Below, piece by piece: positions 35,560 through 49,000 of a stretch of DNA of 64,000 nucleotides. The stretch lies in NCBI GenBank assembly GCA_946122785.1, contig CAMGYJ010000006.1, positions 31,323,168-31,387,167 of the forward strand, in the 5' to 3' direction. The notes below the pieces were generated by a model that saw only the letters and a program-made list of their open reading frames with translations, did no database searches and was not told the DNA's origin. The DNA is from Linum tenue (taxonomy: Eukaryota; Streptophyta; Magnoliopsida; Malpighiales; Linaceae). The position numbers and the translations under genes are program-made. Within the stretch, counting starts at the first letter, position 1, and the number at the start of each line of letters is the position of its first letter.

Positions 35560-35990
35560 TCTACAAGAAATCAGAATTTAGATCCAGAATATTGATCCAG
35601 TCCAATGGGAGAGAATTCCCACAAGAGAACGAGCAACCTAGTCAGCTCTAGCATTAAACTTTCTAGGAACAAACTTGATCTTGATCTTTCTAGGAACCCA
35701 ATCCCTCCAAAAGAGCATGCATTAGAACTTGATAGAACTGACAGAACAATGCACTTGACTCCATATTCTTGAGCTAATTTGAGACCTTCCAAAAACGCCT
35801 TCCTTTCTTCTTCAAACGAAGTAGAACAAACGAAAGTGCTAGCTCGCCCATTCTGGGGCCAATGGGTACGATTTTTGAAGGTTCACTCATTCCTAGCCTA
35901 CCAGATATTCCAGTACATGAAGATGATAAGTTGAAGGCTTCTAGGCTGAGTTGAGTCTCTAAGGGAGCAAATCCAATCAAAGAAGGATGT
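35560..35990 (-). pseudogene. LINE-type RNase H-like fragment
   Basis: On the minus strand, in two or three frames, it reads MYWNIW, then NRTHWPQNGRASTFVCSTS, then EEERKAFLEGLKLAQEYGVK followed by CIVLS, then MLELTRLLVLLW and WVPRKIKIKFVPRK-like text. This matches the RNase H-like (RVT_3) domain at the C-terminus of plant non-LTR retrotransposon proteins. Frameshifts split it, so it is dead. No poly(A) tail or TSD recognised. Confidence 0.6.
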
Positions 35991-36084
35991 GGATTGGGAA
36001 GGAAAAGGGAGTGTCTGAAAATATCAAGACATGTCTAAAAATATATGTTTAAATGTTATTTCAGAATCTGATTAGTCTTGGCAT

Positions 36085-36405
36085 AGAAAATTGGGACACA
36101 TGAGCCTCTCTAGATTAGCCAAATTATCTAAACTTGATATTGTTCATGGACTGACTGTTATAAAAAAAATAGAAATGGTTTTGTTTGTGAAGCTTGCCTT
36201 CTTGGTAAACAATCCAAAAAGTCTTTTAAATGCAAGACGGATGTTACTTCTTCTCATCCTTATAGCTGTTGCATATGGATTTATTTGGTCCAACTAATGT
36301 TCAGAGTCTAGGAGGTAAAAGTTATGTTCTTGTTATTGTGGATGATTTTTCGAGATTTAATTGGGTGTTCCTTCTTTCCTCAAAAGATGAGTCGTTTTTC
36401 AAAAT
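36085..36405 (+). pseudogene. Copia (SIRE-like) pre-integrase/integrase fragment
   Basis: Reads LGHMSLSRLAKLSKLDIVHG, the pre-integrase domain. With frameshifts it continues to VQSLGGKSYVLVIVDDFSRF and NWVFLLSSKDESF, the integrase start. Stops and shifts are frequent. Reverse transcriptase and RNase H do not follow; the next recognisable block is the extra ORF at 36545. Confidence 0.75.
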
Positions 36406-36544
36406 GCCGTGTGTTATTTACTACTTCTCCATTAGTGCTTAGTTCTCTTCACCTTCCTTTCCCTTGTATAAATTCCCTTTTCATTCTCTCTTGTTCTCCA
36501 CTCCTCTGCTACCCCTTTCATCATTTGACAAACCCTTGTTTATC

Positions 36545-37660
36545 ATGACTCTCCCGTTTCCTGACCCTGATAACTCTAGGTTTATTGTCACCTACGAACT
36601 GTCCATGAGCCTGTTGACCTGAACAACCATCAATACTGAGAGTTCTTTGCCTTCCACCGCCTATCTGAAAATATCCTCATTGATTCCAAAAACTTCCAAC
36701 AATATGGGATTGGCATAATTCCATACATCAAAAATCTTGTTTGGGAATTTCTTATTTACTACCCTCATTTGCTTCTTGTCCTCTGGTTATGCGTAGTTTT
36801 TATGTCAATCTAAAGTGCAAGAGCATCTCTGACCGCAAGATTACCAATCTCGTAAAAGGGTATCTCATCACTCCGCGCTCTAAGACCTTGGGGAATCTTC
36901 TCAACATCCCTTCTGGTGGGCCCTTTCCTCTGGCACATGAGGATGAATACTGGATCTATCATATCGATCTAGTCGTTGAATACTCTCGCACCACTCAATA
37001 CTCTATTGCTCCTGGCAAAATCATCACCACTGCTGATCTGACCCCCACCCTTCGTATTCTCCACTACTTCATCTCCCACATCTTTCTCCCTAGGACTTAT
37101 TCCCTCCATACTATGACGAAATTGGATCTCTGGGTCATGTCCAATGCACTCAGTGGAACCCAGATTGACTATTCTCAACTTTTGTTCGGCTGCATTGTTC
37201 CAAGTGTTTCTGAGCACTATGATGGTCAGTTTCCTTTTTGGGGGCATAATTACCCTCTTGCTTAACAAAATGGGCATCTCTCTGGATGGTTATTCATCCA
37301 TAGAACCTGCAATTCCTTTGTCTGCCTCCACCATAATTAAGTACCATGCCATTACTCCTCATAATTCGAAAATGAGAGATGCCATGACCCCTGCTGCAAA
37401 GATTCTCAAACACATATAAAAAACCTCTTCCAAAATTATGGAACTAGGAGAATCATCCTCTAGCATTCGAAAGAATCTCATTTTTAGCTTTGAAAATGAT
37501 GATGATATTTCTGAAAGTGAGCATGAAGCAAATCATTAAGGAAATGAATTAGCTCAAAGAACATGATTCACAGGATGAGGAAGGACCCGAGGAAGTTACT
37601 GAATCTGAAAGAGTTAGAATTTTTATTGCACACCTTAAAAAGGAGTTACTGGAGGAATCT
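36545..37660 (+). pseudogene. Plant transposon-protein ORF (Transposase_32-like), broken
   Basis: The best frame is 36741-37265. It reads VMRSFYVNLKCK, VKGYLITPRSKTLGNLLNIP, GGPFPLAHEDEYWIYHID, LTPTLRILHYFISHIFLPR and TMTKLDLWVMSNALSGTQID. These resemble the uncharacterised plant domain annotated as putative plant transposon protein (VRGVLI ... LLGIP ... LRLLHYFVSRILLPR ... HxVTKLDLWLIYCIL). Upstream text in other frames (FAFHRLSENILIDSKNF) and an acidic tail after 37400 belong to it. Its place between Copia integrase remnants and a Copia-type polypurine tract suggests it was carried as an extra 3' ORF by a SIRE-like element. Function unknown. Confidence 0.5.
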
Positions 37661-38057
37661 GACATTCAGGGGAGATTCTGGGGGGGGGGGGTATGAACGA
37701 TGAGTGAAATTAATGTGATGAATGCTCTTCAATGGCTATGTTTTGTGTCTCTTTTGGTTCCATTTATGATTGTTCTGTTATTTTGCCATAAGGGCATATG
37801 TTAGTTTGAGTTTGTTAAGCCATAAGGGCTAAGTGAGTATGAGTCTGTTACGCCATAAGGTACAGAGTCATTATGAGTATGTTATCCCTTAATAGCAATT
37901 TGTTTCCGTCTTTGGTATCCATTTAAATAAAATTCATAAAGACGTATTTATGCTTTGCCGAGTTAGATCTCTCTTGTATTCTGGAGTGTATGTACTGGTA
38001 CATGTTTTGTGTTCTTTTTCAGGTCTTCCAGAAGCAAAAGATTGATAGGCTTGTACG

Positions 38058-38600
38058 TAGGGGAGATTGTTGGTCCTTGTTCTACCTGGAATAAAGGCCA
38101 ATGCAGCTTGATTTCATTCTCGTCATCAGAACTAGTCCATTGCATTCTATGAATCACCCATCAAGACCCGACATTATTGTATCTTTGCCATAAATCTTCC
38201 TCTGACTTTTCTGCATATCGATCACCCTTCTCAAAGAGCTCTCAAGGAATGCTGCTCTTATGGAATCACTCGAAATCAGCATGCAACGGTCATCTCAGTT
38301 AAGTTGACAGAGAAGGTTAGCTCGAGTGAAGCCTATTTAAGGACGCATCTTCTGCAGTATTCGGCAACGATTTCCAAAACTTAGTAGAACGAGTTAGTTC
38401 TTTGGGAGTGTTTGGGATGGGTTATGTTAAGTGTCTAGATAGCTAGAGTTGGGGCTTGTTGCTAGGAACTCTAGTTGATCTGGGAACTTCTTGTTCTTGT
38501 CACTAATTTTGCTGTTCTTCCCTAATTCAATTAGGTCTCTCCAATCTCTCTAGAGACCTTGTCTCTCCTTTTGATGTACAGGTGTACCCTAATCGAATTC
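38058..38600 (+). repeat. Copia-type polypurine tract and 3' LTR remnant
   Basis: TAGGGGAGAT is followed directly by TGTTGGTCC at 38068, the common Copia junction of polypurine tract and LTR. The LTR end is not clear; about 38600 is an estimate, and the following relic starts near 38850. No matching 5' LTR is in the window. Confidence 0.5.
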
Positions 38601-38849
38601 AGCCTGGCTGCTTAATATATAAATATTCATTTATTTTATATGGAGTGAATTGTGTAAGACATAGCCATTTAACAGTTGATCCGCAGTGGGGTACTCCTAC
38701 AAGTTGATGCGAGTTCCTCTCTAGTACAAGTAAAAATTTCTCCTGAAGAACTGACTGCATACTTGAGGATGTTTTTTTAAGGGGCGCGGATAAAGCTTCC
38801 AACCCCCCTTAAATTCATTGACCATCCACATGAATTGAGTAAAGGATTT

Positions 38850-40340
38850 AAAAGAAGTACTCTGACGAGCGACAAAGGTACATAAATTGCTCTTCCTCAA
38901 CTAGTAAAACAATGAATAGATAAGAAAATAAAAGAGTAAGGGAAATGGAAAGGGAAAGGAAACGAGTCTATGGTTATGTATGTTCTGAGAGTCACTTCAT
39001 CCACGAATTGGTTTTCCTAAGTTCATTGCTTGTTATGATCCCGCTAAAGGGGCTAGGAGGTGTCTTGGGTATTAGTTGACCTCATAAGCTGCTAAATGAT
39101 GTAGATAGTCCTCAGGTGACGATCGAGGTTACATGTTGATATAAAGGTATGGCGAGTTGCGTTAGTTTGATTTAGGTTTGCTTGGGGACAAACAAACGGT
39201 TAAGTGAGGGGGAATTTGATAACACCATACTTGCACATGTTTTTTCCAGCATTTTTGATCAGTTGGCTTGGCATTTGATCCTTCTTTGGCCTATTTTATG
39301 CTAGGAAGTGCTTGTTTGTGATATTTCACGTCCTAGTATGTGAATGAAGGTTTAGTAACGAGTTTGAGATGATTGGACGAAGTTGGGACGTTTGACGAGG
39401 AGCCAAGGAAGCATGCACGACCTGAAATCCATCTTGCACGGCTGTGAAAGGTGGACCGTGCGGGGAGAAAGACACGACCTGGGTTGCACGAGCCGTGCAA
39501 AGCGACTCCGAACCATGCAGAGCGGCCAGTGATTTTTTCACGGCCAAGGCTCAGTCAAACACGACTGTTCAACAATCGGGCGCTGCCCTGCGTGGAACTA
39601 AAGTGAACCAACGCGTTTTAGGATGCATGGGCTGCATGACTGCTATGCATGGCCATGTGTCGACCATGAAATCGCGCAACTGAAGGTTCTAACCCCAATT
39701 TTGGGTGTTTTTGAGAGGGATCGGATTTTGGAGCTGAAAACATAGTCTAGAGAGAGAGATAAAGTGACAAATAGTGAACGTTCAGCTCCAAAATCCGAGA
39801 GATAAAGTGAATCAATTACTTTATCTAGGGTTCGTACAAATCATCTACATGATGATTTCCACATTCGACATTGCTTTGCACTTTCTCTCTCTAGAGTAAT
39901 CCCCTCTATCACTTGGGTATGTAAGAACCCTAGATTTGTATGCCAGGAAGAGTTGTATGAATCCTTTGTCATGTTCATAATTGCATGAGTTTTGCTCAAA
40001 TTCTTATGATTCCTGCTTTGACCTAGAATGATAGTCTTTGCATAGGTTAAAAGAGCAACCTGAATTGGAGGTAGTGAATCAATTACTTTAGTCGAGAAGT
40101 CGATTCACTGCTCTGTACTAGTGTAAACCAAGTAGAGAAAGTTTGAATTTTATTGCCTCGGTTAGCTTATACTAGTGGAGGTTAGTCGCCCACTGGGCAT
40201 TCCAACTGAGAGGTTTTGGAACACTTTAGTCGAGACTCCAAACTGTTTAAGAACTTTTCGTAGTAAAAGAAGCAATCAAATTGAACTTGATCCTCGCGGT
40301 GGTCAATCTAGGAGGGCACTAATTCTTTTTGCGATCTATG
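38850..40340 (+). mobile_element. Athila-family relic: 3' internal end plus truncated LTR (family 3)
   Basis: 38980-39216 aligns with the last ~230 bp of the family-1 interior (TTGACCTC-TAAGCTGCTAAATGAT, GTTTGCTTGGGGACAA, then TAAGTGAGGGGGAA). An LTR opens at 39217 with TGATAACACCATACTTGCAC and then ATGTTTT. Later blocks (TTTAGTCGAG, GATTCACTGCT) also match family 1, but the LTR stops at about 40340 before its end. The middle carries dyads of GCACGG / CCGTGC type (39415-39560) where family 1 has its own palindromes. Confidence 0.7.
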
Positions 40341-41564
40341 GTTGGTCAAATATTCTTTGATTTGGTCTAATGCATCTGATCTAGAGCGACCGCGGCTGGG
40401 GGAAACGATTGGATTTCCTTCTCCTTTCTTCTGCCCCAACGATGGATACATACAACGAGTGATGGCGAGCAGCTTCCGGTGGCCTTGTAGTGACGATATG
40501 GAGCAACGACCAGTGGTTGGTAATGCAGTGATGATCTGGAGCTCTCGCGACGGTGGAGAGGAACGACGACGGTCTGGCGGTGATGACTGGTGATGGTACT
40601 AAGCCACAACGGGTCTATGGGGTTTCGGGGAACCCGTTACCCGGCGTTGGGCGGGTGACGACGGTTGTAATCAGGGAAAATTTATGCCCGAATTTTCCTG
40701 TGAAGTTTACGGCGACGACAGTTGTAAGGGAAAAGGAGTCAGAGGGTGGGCCGAGATTTCTCAAGGATTTATTTTGGTTTTAGTTTAATTTATTGTGAAA
40801 CATGAGATGGAAATCATAAAATATTAAATTTTATTTATTATTGTTTTTTAATTTCCACGTCAGCAATTTAACGGTCAACTATAATAATTGATTGCTACAT
40901 TGGCAAAATTTAACAGAGACTAACGGAGAGTGACCAAACTTGAACTGTTGAACTAATTTGAGTGACTATGGATGGAATAAATTAATTTTAGTGGCAAACA
41001 TGAATATTTTAAGTAATTCTAATGACCAAACTAAGCAACCAACGACGACCGATCGAAAGTGCTTGTCGGTGGTGGATTTTGAAATCCCCAATCTATGAAC
41101 CTTTTTTTTCAAGGCCTACGTCGTCGTCGTTCTTGCCCGACCCTTCTTTATCGTCTTATACACCAACTTTGGTGCGAAGCAGCCTCCAATCACCGCTGGG
41201 TGGAAGCTACTGGTGGTGGAAATTACTGGAGCTCAGTCACCACCTCAATCGCCAAAGCGGTGTCCAAACTTCCTGGCAGATCTACAAAGCAGGAGAGGGT
41301 CGATGGAGAAGAAGAGAGATGGGTTTTGATGTCTGGGTTGCGAACTCCAAAGAAGAAGAAAGGTAGATTAGAGGTTGGAAAAGAGATTGGCGGAGAGATT
41401 CAAGATGAAGGGGGAAGATCAGAAGTTGGAAGAGAGATTGACGGGGAGATTCAAAGAATAAGGGTAAGATTAGAGGTCGCTCTTCCGGAAGGAGTAGCGG
41501 CGGGGAAGGGAAGAAACAAAGAGTCTAATAGTTTTCTGGTTTTATTATTATAATATTTTTTCTT
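40341..41564. other. Decayed MULE sequence, no gene seen
   Basis: 40838-41037 is a diverged copy of the right end of the Pack-MULE family (ACGGAGAGTGACCAAACTTG, GTGACTAT-GATGGAATAAAT, GTGGCAAAC). A second end was not found. 41362-41459 holds two ~50-bp tandem units (GGTTGGAAAAGAGATT / AGTTGGAAGAGAGATTGACG). Open frames here (41095-41553) have no recognised domain and probably reflect captured or repetitive sequence. Confidence 0.45.
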
Positions 41565-41905
41565 GGGCAATGTCTATTTTTTATCCAAATCTTTTTTGGA
41601 TTCTTTTTTATTAGCCAAACCTATCAAAATACTAAGAATTAACCAAATGTTAACTTTCAGTTAGCAATTTTGTTAGTAATATTGACTTGGCAACATGATA
41701 CTGATTTGGAAGAGACACATGAAGGTCAACATTACAAAATTTTAGCATTTTAACTAAGAAAAGAGTTCAAAATTATTAACGATAACGTAAAAATGGCTAA
41801 TATTTTGATTCATTACGAAAGATTTGGATAATTAATAGCATTTTAATAGGTTTGGATAAAATAAAAGAATCTGAAAAATGTTTGGATAAAAAATAGACAT
41901 TACCC
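41565..41905. mobile_element. MULE-type MITE, copy 2 (341 bp)
   Basis: Same family and exactly the same length as 6104-6444, in the same orientation. Ends GGGCAATGTCTATTTTTTAT and AAATAGACATTACCC. Perfect 9-bp TSD TTTTTTCTT (41556-41564, 41906-41914). No coding. Confidence 0.92.
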
Positions 41906-42208
41906 TTTTTTCTTTATAATCCACGTCAATTAGTGGGGTAAGTCAATCACCAATTCAGATTCATCCGTTAGTCCAGTCATACCGTCAACTCATGCAATTA
42001 ACAAAATGGACGGAATTGACTATTTGTAATTTGGATAATTATGACTATATTTGTAACAAGGGTAAAAGTTATGACTATATAAACAATAATAACGAAAGTA
42101 TTGTTGCAGGAGGAGTTGAGGAATCGAACCAACTATCACAGCCCATCTGATCAAGTATATTACCGCCAGGCTGCACAGTAAATCATTTGTGACTTATGTC
42201 TAACTTTA

Positions 42209-42220
42209 CTATATTTATAA
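42209..42220 (+). promoter_or_regulatory. Possible TATA box of the nucleotidyltransferase gene
   Basis: ACTATATTTATA lies upstream of a GC-richer leader (42235-42554) that looks like a 5' UTR. Only sequence resemblance and position support it. Confidence 0.35.
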
Positions 42221-42244
42221 ATTACCTGGGGGAATGGGCCCCCT

Positions 42245-43023
42245 CCGCCCCTGCAATACGGTGTCCAAACGAAACAACGCTCGTTCAATGAACGAGAGAC
42301 AGTCGCCAGTCGGAAACAAAACAAACCACCGCGAGTCCGTCTCGTCTCGTCGCCTCCAATTCCAAAAAACCCTGGTTCGCCCAAGGTCGACGGCCTCACC
42401 GCCGTCTCTCTCCATCTCGAACCCACCTCGTCACCTCCAAAAACCACCGCGACCTCGTCGCCTCCAATTCCAAACAACGCTGATTGTTGTTTGCCCCAAA
42501 GTCACCGTCGGCGGCATCATCGCCGCCTCCTAGTCCGAAGTACTAAAGTCTCAGGTAATTTCCTTCCCCCCTGCCAGTTCCAGTCAGATTCCCATGTGGA
42601 ACTCAGATATACTGCATCTCTTATCCTCTTTATTTCCCCCCTTCTGGTGTAAGGCTACTTCTTGTGTTCCTTTGCACACGAAAATTTGAAGAATCAGCGC
42701 CAGATTCTGATACAAACATGGGAAGTGCCTTCACTATAAAGCACAACCATTGCTACTTTTCCTATCCGGTGATGCAAATTACCTGTTTAGCATGTTGAGT
42801 TCCGTCGCAGTGTATTTTACCGTCAGGTGTCAAGCTTGCTTGATATTCTTTTTACCCATCAATATAAATTTCTTGTGTTTTGATAGCCTTCAAATTTCAA
42901 ATGCTGCTTTCGTGCTTTCACATTTCCAGACTATCTATGGGCATAACTTTGATGAGGTTTCTTGGGGGGTTTTCCTCTTCTTTCCCCTTGCAGGAACAAC
43001 AGAAGTTAGTAGTTTTATAAATC
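42245..43023 (+). other. 5' UTR with leader intron (inferred)
   Basis: The leader up to CTCAG|GTAATT (donor near 42555) joins across an intron ending CCCTTGCAG (about 42993) to AACAACAGAAG and the ATG at 43024. A leader intron is common in plant genes. The leader contains a repeated TCGCCTCCAATTCCAAA word. Confidence 0.5.
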
Positions 43024-46000
43024 ATGGGAGATCGTAGGAGATGTTTGTCGCCTTTAACCTCATCAACCTTTCACTGCCCCAAGCCTGATGTCAATCCATT
43101 GTCAATTGACTCAGAACTCTGGTTAATGGCTGAGCATAGAATCTTTGAGATTTTGTGTTGTATTCAACCTGCTTCGGCATCTGAGAAGAAGAGGGATGAG
43201 GTTATTTCATATGTTTCGAGGTTAATTAAAGCTCATTACAGAAGTGAGGTGAGACTTCTGTCTGAACTTTGTAGATTGTCCTTTTTCTTTCAGTTCCTGT
43301 AAATCATCTCTATCCGTTAGTTTTTTCTTTGGTTGGTGATGTTGCCGACAATATTGAATCTGGGTTGGAATGGAAGTTTTCATTCCATTATCACTAGGAC
43401 AAACTTATGGGTTATATGTCCTTCCTTTTAGTTTAACAAGATTGATTTTGGATGTTGTGTTCCGCAATTAGGGGTTTACATGTTGGTGATCTCGATTCTG
43501 ATACTGAATCATCCATGCAGAGTCTTTGCTTCTCTTGTTCTCAAAATTGAAGATTACTAAGTAGTACCACTAGTAGTCTTTGAATGATAAGAAATTGGCC
43601 TGCAGTGATTGATTGGCTGGCTTGTTTTAAATTATGTGTTCACAGAGAACATACTAAAGTCGGTACAGTTTCACTTCCGTTTGCTTATGAATTTATTCAT
43701 ATGTCTTTGTGTTTTATTATCCTTTATTGCTGGCTCCTTATCTAATGGTTGGCTTCATTTTCCTATTATTTGGGTGTTAGTTTTTTTTCTTCTGTTAACG
43801 GTGTAAGTGATTGTACTGTATTGCTGAAAAGCTTGGATATGTCTTCCTTTACTAGATTCGGCTTAAAAAGCATTGTCTAAATGTCAGCGCTTGATGACCT
43901 TTTTTTACAGTTCGTTTGTTGTGGCTTACTAGATTTGGCTTCAGAATCTTTTCCTAAAACGCAACACGTGATGTTACAGTTTTGTATTTTATTTAAAATG
44001 ACTCAATCGCTAGGGTTGTTTCTCGTGCTACTCTTTTTGTGCGTTTGCTAGTATTTGATCATGCACAATTCCAGTTAGATTAGAGTTTATTTATTTCTTT
44101 AGAAAAAGGGGGCTTCCTTGTGTATCTGACATACATCCCAAAATTTACTTCTTTTTTATGTCTGGTTTGACTCAACAGATGAAGGTATAGGAAATTCTGT
44201 CACATTTATTTTTTTAATTTTCTTGTGGAAATTAATGTTAGAGCTGCAAAGACATGCAGATTATTCATTGAGAAATATTTGGTTATACTTTTGCCATCTT
44301 TTACAGGTTTTTGCGTTTGGATCGGTACCCTTGAAAACCTATCTACCAGACGGAGATATTGACCTGACTATACTCAGCCACCAGAATACAGAGGAAGGAA
44401 TGGCTGAGGGTGTGTCTGATATCCTCCAGGGTCATGAGCACGACCCAAAATTCGATGTGAAGAATGTCCAATATATAGAAGCTCAGGTTAACTTTCTGCT
44501 CTAATCACATGCGTTATACTGGATCTTTAGTTTGCTTATCCACCTGAAGTTAAATATCATGGTGTTAGTACAAGAACAAGTTTTCTTTGGACTTTTTTTG
44601 TCATCCCTTGCTAGCTTTTGATTTTCTTAGAGCCTTATACTTTTTATTCCTTTTGTGTTGAATCAGAACTCTGTTTTTTGCCATACCTTATTAAACAACC
44701 TTGGCATGGGGTCTAGTTCATGCAGATATATCACAAATCTTATGACAAAACATGGTTATGAGGGAAACTCACAACGACATCTCTTTCTGCCCTCCACCTT
44801 TTTTTTCATTCCCACTTGTGACTGAAAAAGGGCAAGCTTGAATTCACCGTTTTGCTTAAACTCCTGTGGGGTCTTTGCTTATTCATCAAGTTTCTGCAGT
44901 CCTTCCCTTGTATGTTGGGAGCAAACTTGTTGATCCTGACATTTGATAACCCAAATTATTATGTCTCTACTTGTGGCTGGTGATATTCCTATGCCCTTTG
45001 AAAAATGCGGTCGACGAATGGTATTCATTCACCTACCATTCAAAAATTACAACGGAGTACTTATACAAATAAGATATAAGCGAAGGGCGAAATTATACCA
45101 ATAGTCCACCAAATTTATTTATATCGAAAATATCATGTGATTAGCGGCAGGTTTAAGGCTTGTGAAGTTCTACAGAACTCGACGTGAAACATGGATGTTG
45201 TGGCTTTACTAGATTTTGTTTTGGCTTTACTAGATTTTGGCAAACGTGCATGTTTAAAAAACTTGGTTGCCGGTCATACTAGCTTATTTTAACATTTGGC
45301 AGGAGAAGTTTCAAGTGATTATGGGTACAGTTTGTGACGTTTACAGAGAAATCAGAAAACAAAACGTTTTACCATGCACTTTAGTTAAGTATATAGAGCA
45401 GATATCTATGTTTCCCCAAATGATTGCAGAAACCTAGAAAAATTTTCAGACTTCCTCTTTTCCCATCAGACAGCATCACTGTCGGAGTTAGTGGTGACTG
45501 GAAACCAATTGTGAGTTGACTTTTCGAATTGGCAAACACGAGTAAGAATGCTTCAATGTTAATCTTAACGAGTAGGGCTACTACTGATAAGATTTATTCA
45601 AGTTGTGGCTGTTTTTTTATTTCTGCTAGTGGTGCTGTATTTCCATTCATAATCTCATCCTATTGATGCATTGTACAGAGGAAGGCTGAAGCCCTGTTTC
45701 ATTAATTGATAATATTTCTGGAAGCAATAACTTTTTGTTCACTCTACCTACCTTCTGCAATGATCACTCTTCATCATGCAGTTCGTTTAGACTTGAATTG
45801 ACATCAGTGACTTTCCAGTAAGCAACCATGTCATAAAGCTTGATATATCTTTTGGCGGGATTATGGCAGGTCAAGATCGTAAAGTGTTTGGTGAATGACA
45901 TCTCCGTGGATATCTCTTTCAATCAAATGGCAGGTCTTTCCGCTCTCTGCTTTCTGGAGCGGGTAAGAAATGGCAAACATTAGATCCAATTTTGAAGAGT

Positions 46001-49000
46001 ACGATAGCAGTAAATGTCTTGTACTGACATGTTTAGATTTCGTCCTTTACTGTTTTGTTGTACTTGCTAAACTCTACCCATCTCAAGCATTTGGGCTGGG
46101 GGGATTTCGTCCAAGATTGGCCTTAGCTCTACTCATGGTTGCATACGGAATATGTTAACTGATGCCTTATCTTGTTTTGCTGGAAACCAAAAAGTCATAC
46201 TGCAAAATCTTAGCTTCATAATTCGACTTTCTTTGAGATGATAGGAGGCATTTCTTATGTTAATTAGTATCCTGTGAACTTGTAAAAATATTCTCCTTGC
46301 ACCACTACTGTGGTTGCTCATCCCAAACTTTCCCAAAACCTCAACATATCCTTCTGTTATGGAACTATTTATTTTCCCAAATTATATATTCTGACGTACA
46401 TTTCATTTCAATTGTTTCTCAGGTTGACCAAATTTTGGGGAATGATCATATTTTGAAACGAAGTATTATCTTGATAAAAGCCTGGTGCTTTTACGAGAGC
46501 CGAATCCTTGGTGCATACCATGGATTGATTTCAACATATGCTTTGGAAATATTGGTTGTGCATATATTCAACCTGTTCCATTCGTCCTTGAGTGGTCCTT
46601 TATCAGTGAGTGACATTCTAGACTCACCTAATTCTGTGTCTATTTACTGTTCTGTTAGTGATTCGACCTTGGTAATTGTTCCAGGTTCTGTATAAATTTC
46701 TGGACTACTATAGCTCTTTCGACTGGGACAACCATGGGGTGTGCATAAATGGCGTATTTAAAATATCTTCTCTTCCAGATATAGTGGGTAAGTCTTAAAA
46801 TCATGAGGAGAGGTGGTCTCGGTACTTACACAGGTTCACTAGTGATTTGTCTCTGTTTACTATTTGGTTGCAGTAGTGGTACCTGCAGAGAATGGAAGTC
46901 GATTGTTGCTTGGGCCTGACTTTTACAACTACTGTAAAGAAACATTTGCTATTCCTGTTAAAGAACTTGACAGTGGGAGGCATGATTTTGTTGTTAAGCA
47001 CATCAACATCGTGGACCCTTTAAAAGACAGCAACAACTTGGGGCGAAGTGTTAGTCGAGGTATGCGATTTATCCAATAATCATGTGGCATATGCCTACAT
47101 TCTGAGGCATCTATTAGCCTCTTGCAAGAACGAATGAGGTTTTCAATTTCTCTTTTGTTGATTTGCCACAATGACACGAACCTATATATTATCCTGATTA
47201 CAGCCTACTTTTTTCTAGTCATCAAGTCATGAAATGACATTTGACCTTCATGGCTTCTGAATACCTCCAGATATGGAAGAAAATATCCTGTTTGTCTGCG
47301 GTACAATACTGTTTGTATAAAGTCCTTCAGACTATTTTTTCCCAATACAGTACACTGTTGCATTCATTTACATGTTTGGATGACATACAAGAATATTGGG
47401 TTATTGCTTGGTACACATTTTGAAAATTATTAGGCGATTTCTCGTCAGATTACATGTTAAGCTTTTTCGGGTTCCATTTCCTTCCTTTGCTAGGCAATCT
47501 CCACCGGATAAAATGTGCCCTTTCCTTTGGGGCTCAGAAGCTTCGAGGAGTCCTCAACGGACCAGGAGAATATATAGGCATGGGATTGGAGAAATTTTTT
47601 GCTAACACTCTAGGCAGGAATGGGACAGGACAAAGAGCTGATGCTAACAGTCCAGTACCTGCATTTGGCACTGGAAGAAGTGACGCATGTGATCTCAATG
47701 GAGACTACGACAGATGCCATAGTGGTCTGCTGCAGGGGCAGTGGTATCACAATTACAGACTACCGGATCATTTTCATAACATTCCTTCAACCCTGCTGTC
47801 TCCTTCAGAAATCTTGTCGAAGAAGAGTCAAATATTTTCTTGGACTGGGCAAAATGGTCATCCTCAGAAAGGCACCAAAGCATTTTTGCAACGAGGGCTG
47901 CCAGGGCTTTGCCCTTGCCCTTCAAAACGCTGTACTACTGGCATTGATGGGTTAGGAAATTTAAGAGGTACGGGCACATACATTCCCGATATGGTAAGTC
48001 TAGTTTCTCCCACTGTTTATAGATAGTAGCATAAAGTTACCTGCCTTATCTATTTCAGTGAAACAGTAAAACTCGGTTGGTGCAGGCTCGTTACAAAGAA
48101 ATATGGTCCAGGATGAAGAGCCTGGAGAATCAAGCTTTTCTTAATCAGGGAGCACCATGTCAATCTCCTGAGATGACTTACCAAGTCCTTGCTCAAGCTG
48201 AAGCTAACAGCTGGATTGATCTCCGACCAGAGAGTTTCCCTTTGCTTCCCTCTATCAACGGATCATCCAATTTATTCAGTGGTAACCAGGTGCATCATGT
48301 TGGTGATCATGGCTTTTTGCATCATCTCACCGACGAGTCTAGTTCCTCTTCGGGGCAAACAGATTTCAGGACTTCCAGTGAATCATCATCATCATCATCG
48401 TTCTTTCCAGCATCAGACCCAGAAGCTTCATTGGTTGGTGGGGACCAAGTTGATGATTCTCATTTCTCATCCAGTTTGGCTTTTTCTATGACAGAACACG
48501 AGAAACTGGAGGAATTAAGGTATGGAATTGTTTCTTTGAGAGCATTTTATTTATGTAGTGCAATCCTGAACTCTCTTCTGCTCTCTCCTCCTGGATGTTG
48601 TTGAGCTCTATAGGGTTGCAAGAGAAGAAGAATACTGTCAATTGAAAGAGGAGGATTTCCCTCCCCTGCCCAGTTATGTGGTTGAGCCCAATAGTGTTGC
48701 AAGAGAAGAAGAGTGCCAAATGAAGAACCTGGATTTCCCTCCTCTAGCAGGCAATTCTTTGGTTGTACCCTGTCGGGTTACAAGTGAAAAAGAGTACCCA
48801 CTGGAGAACCAGGATCTCCCTCCTTTAGTTCGCGTCTCTGTGGTTGAGCCCTGTAGGGTTACAAGAGAAGAAGAGTATCAACTTAAGAACGACGACTTCC
48901 CTCCTTTGGTAAGCAATTGCGTTGTGAAGCTGTGCAAGGTTGCAAGAGAAGAAGAGTCGCTTCTGAAGGAGAAGGAATTCCCTCCTTTAGGCATTTCTGT

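Noticed and set aside
42120..42190. tRNA gene or SINE (minus-strand GGTTCGATTCC looks like a B-box)
   Set aside because: No cloverleaf can be drawn, there is no convincing A-box at proper spacing, and no poly(A)/T tail or TSD was found.
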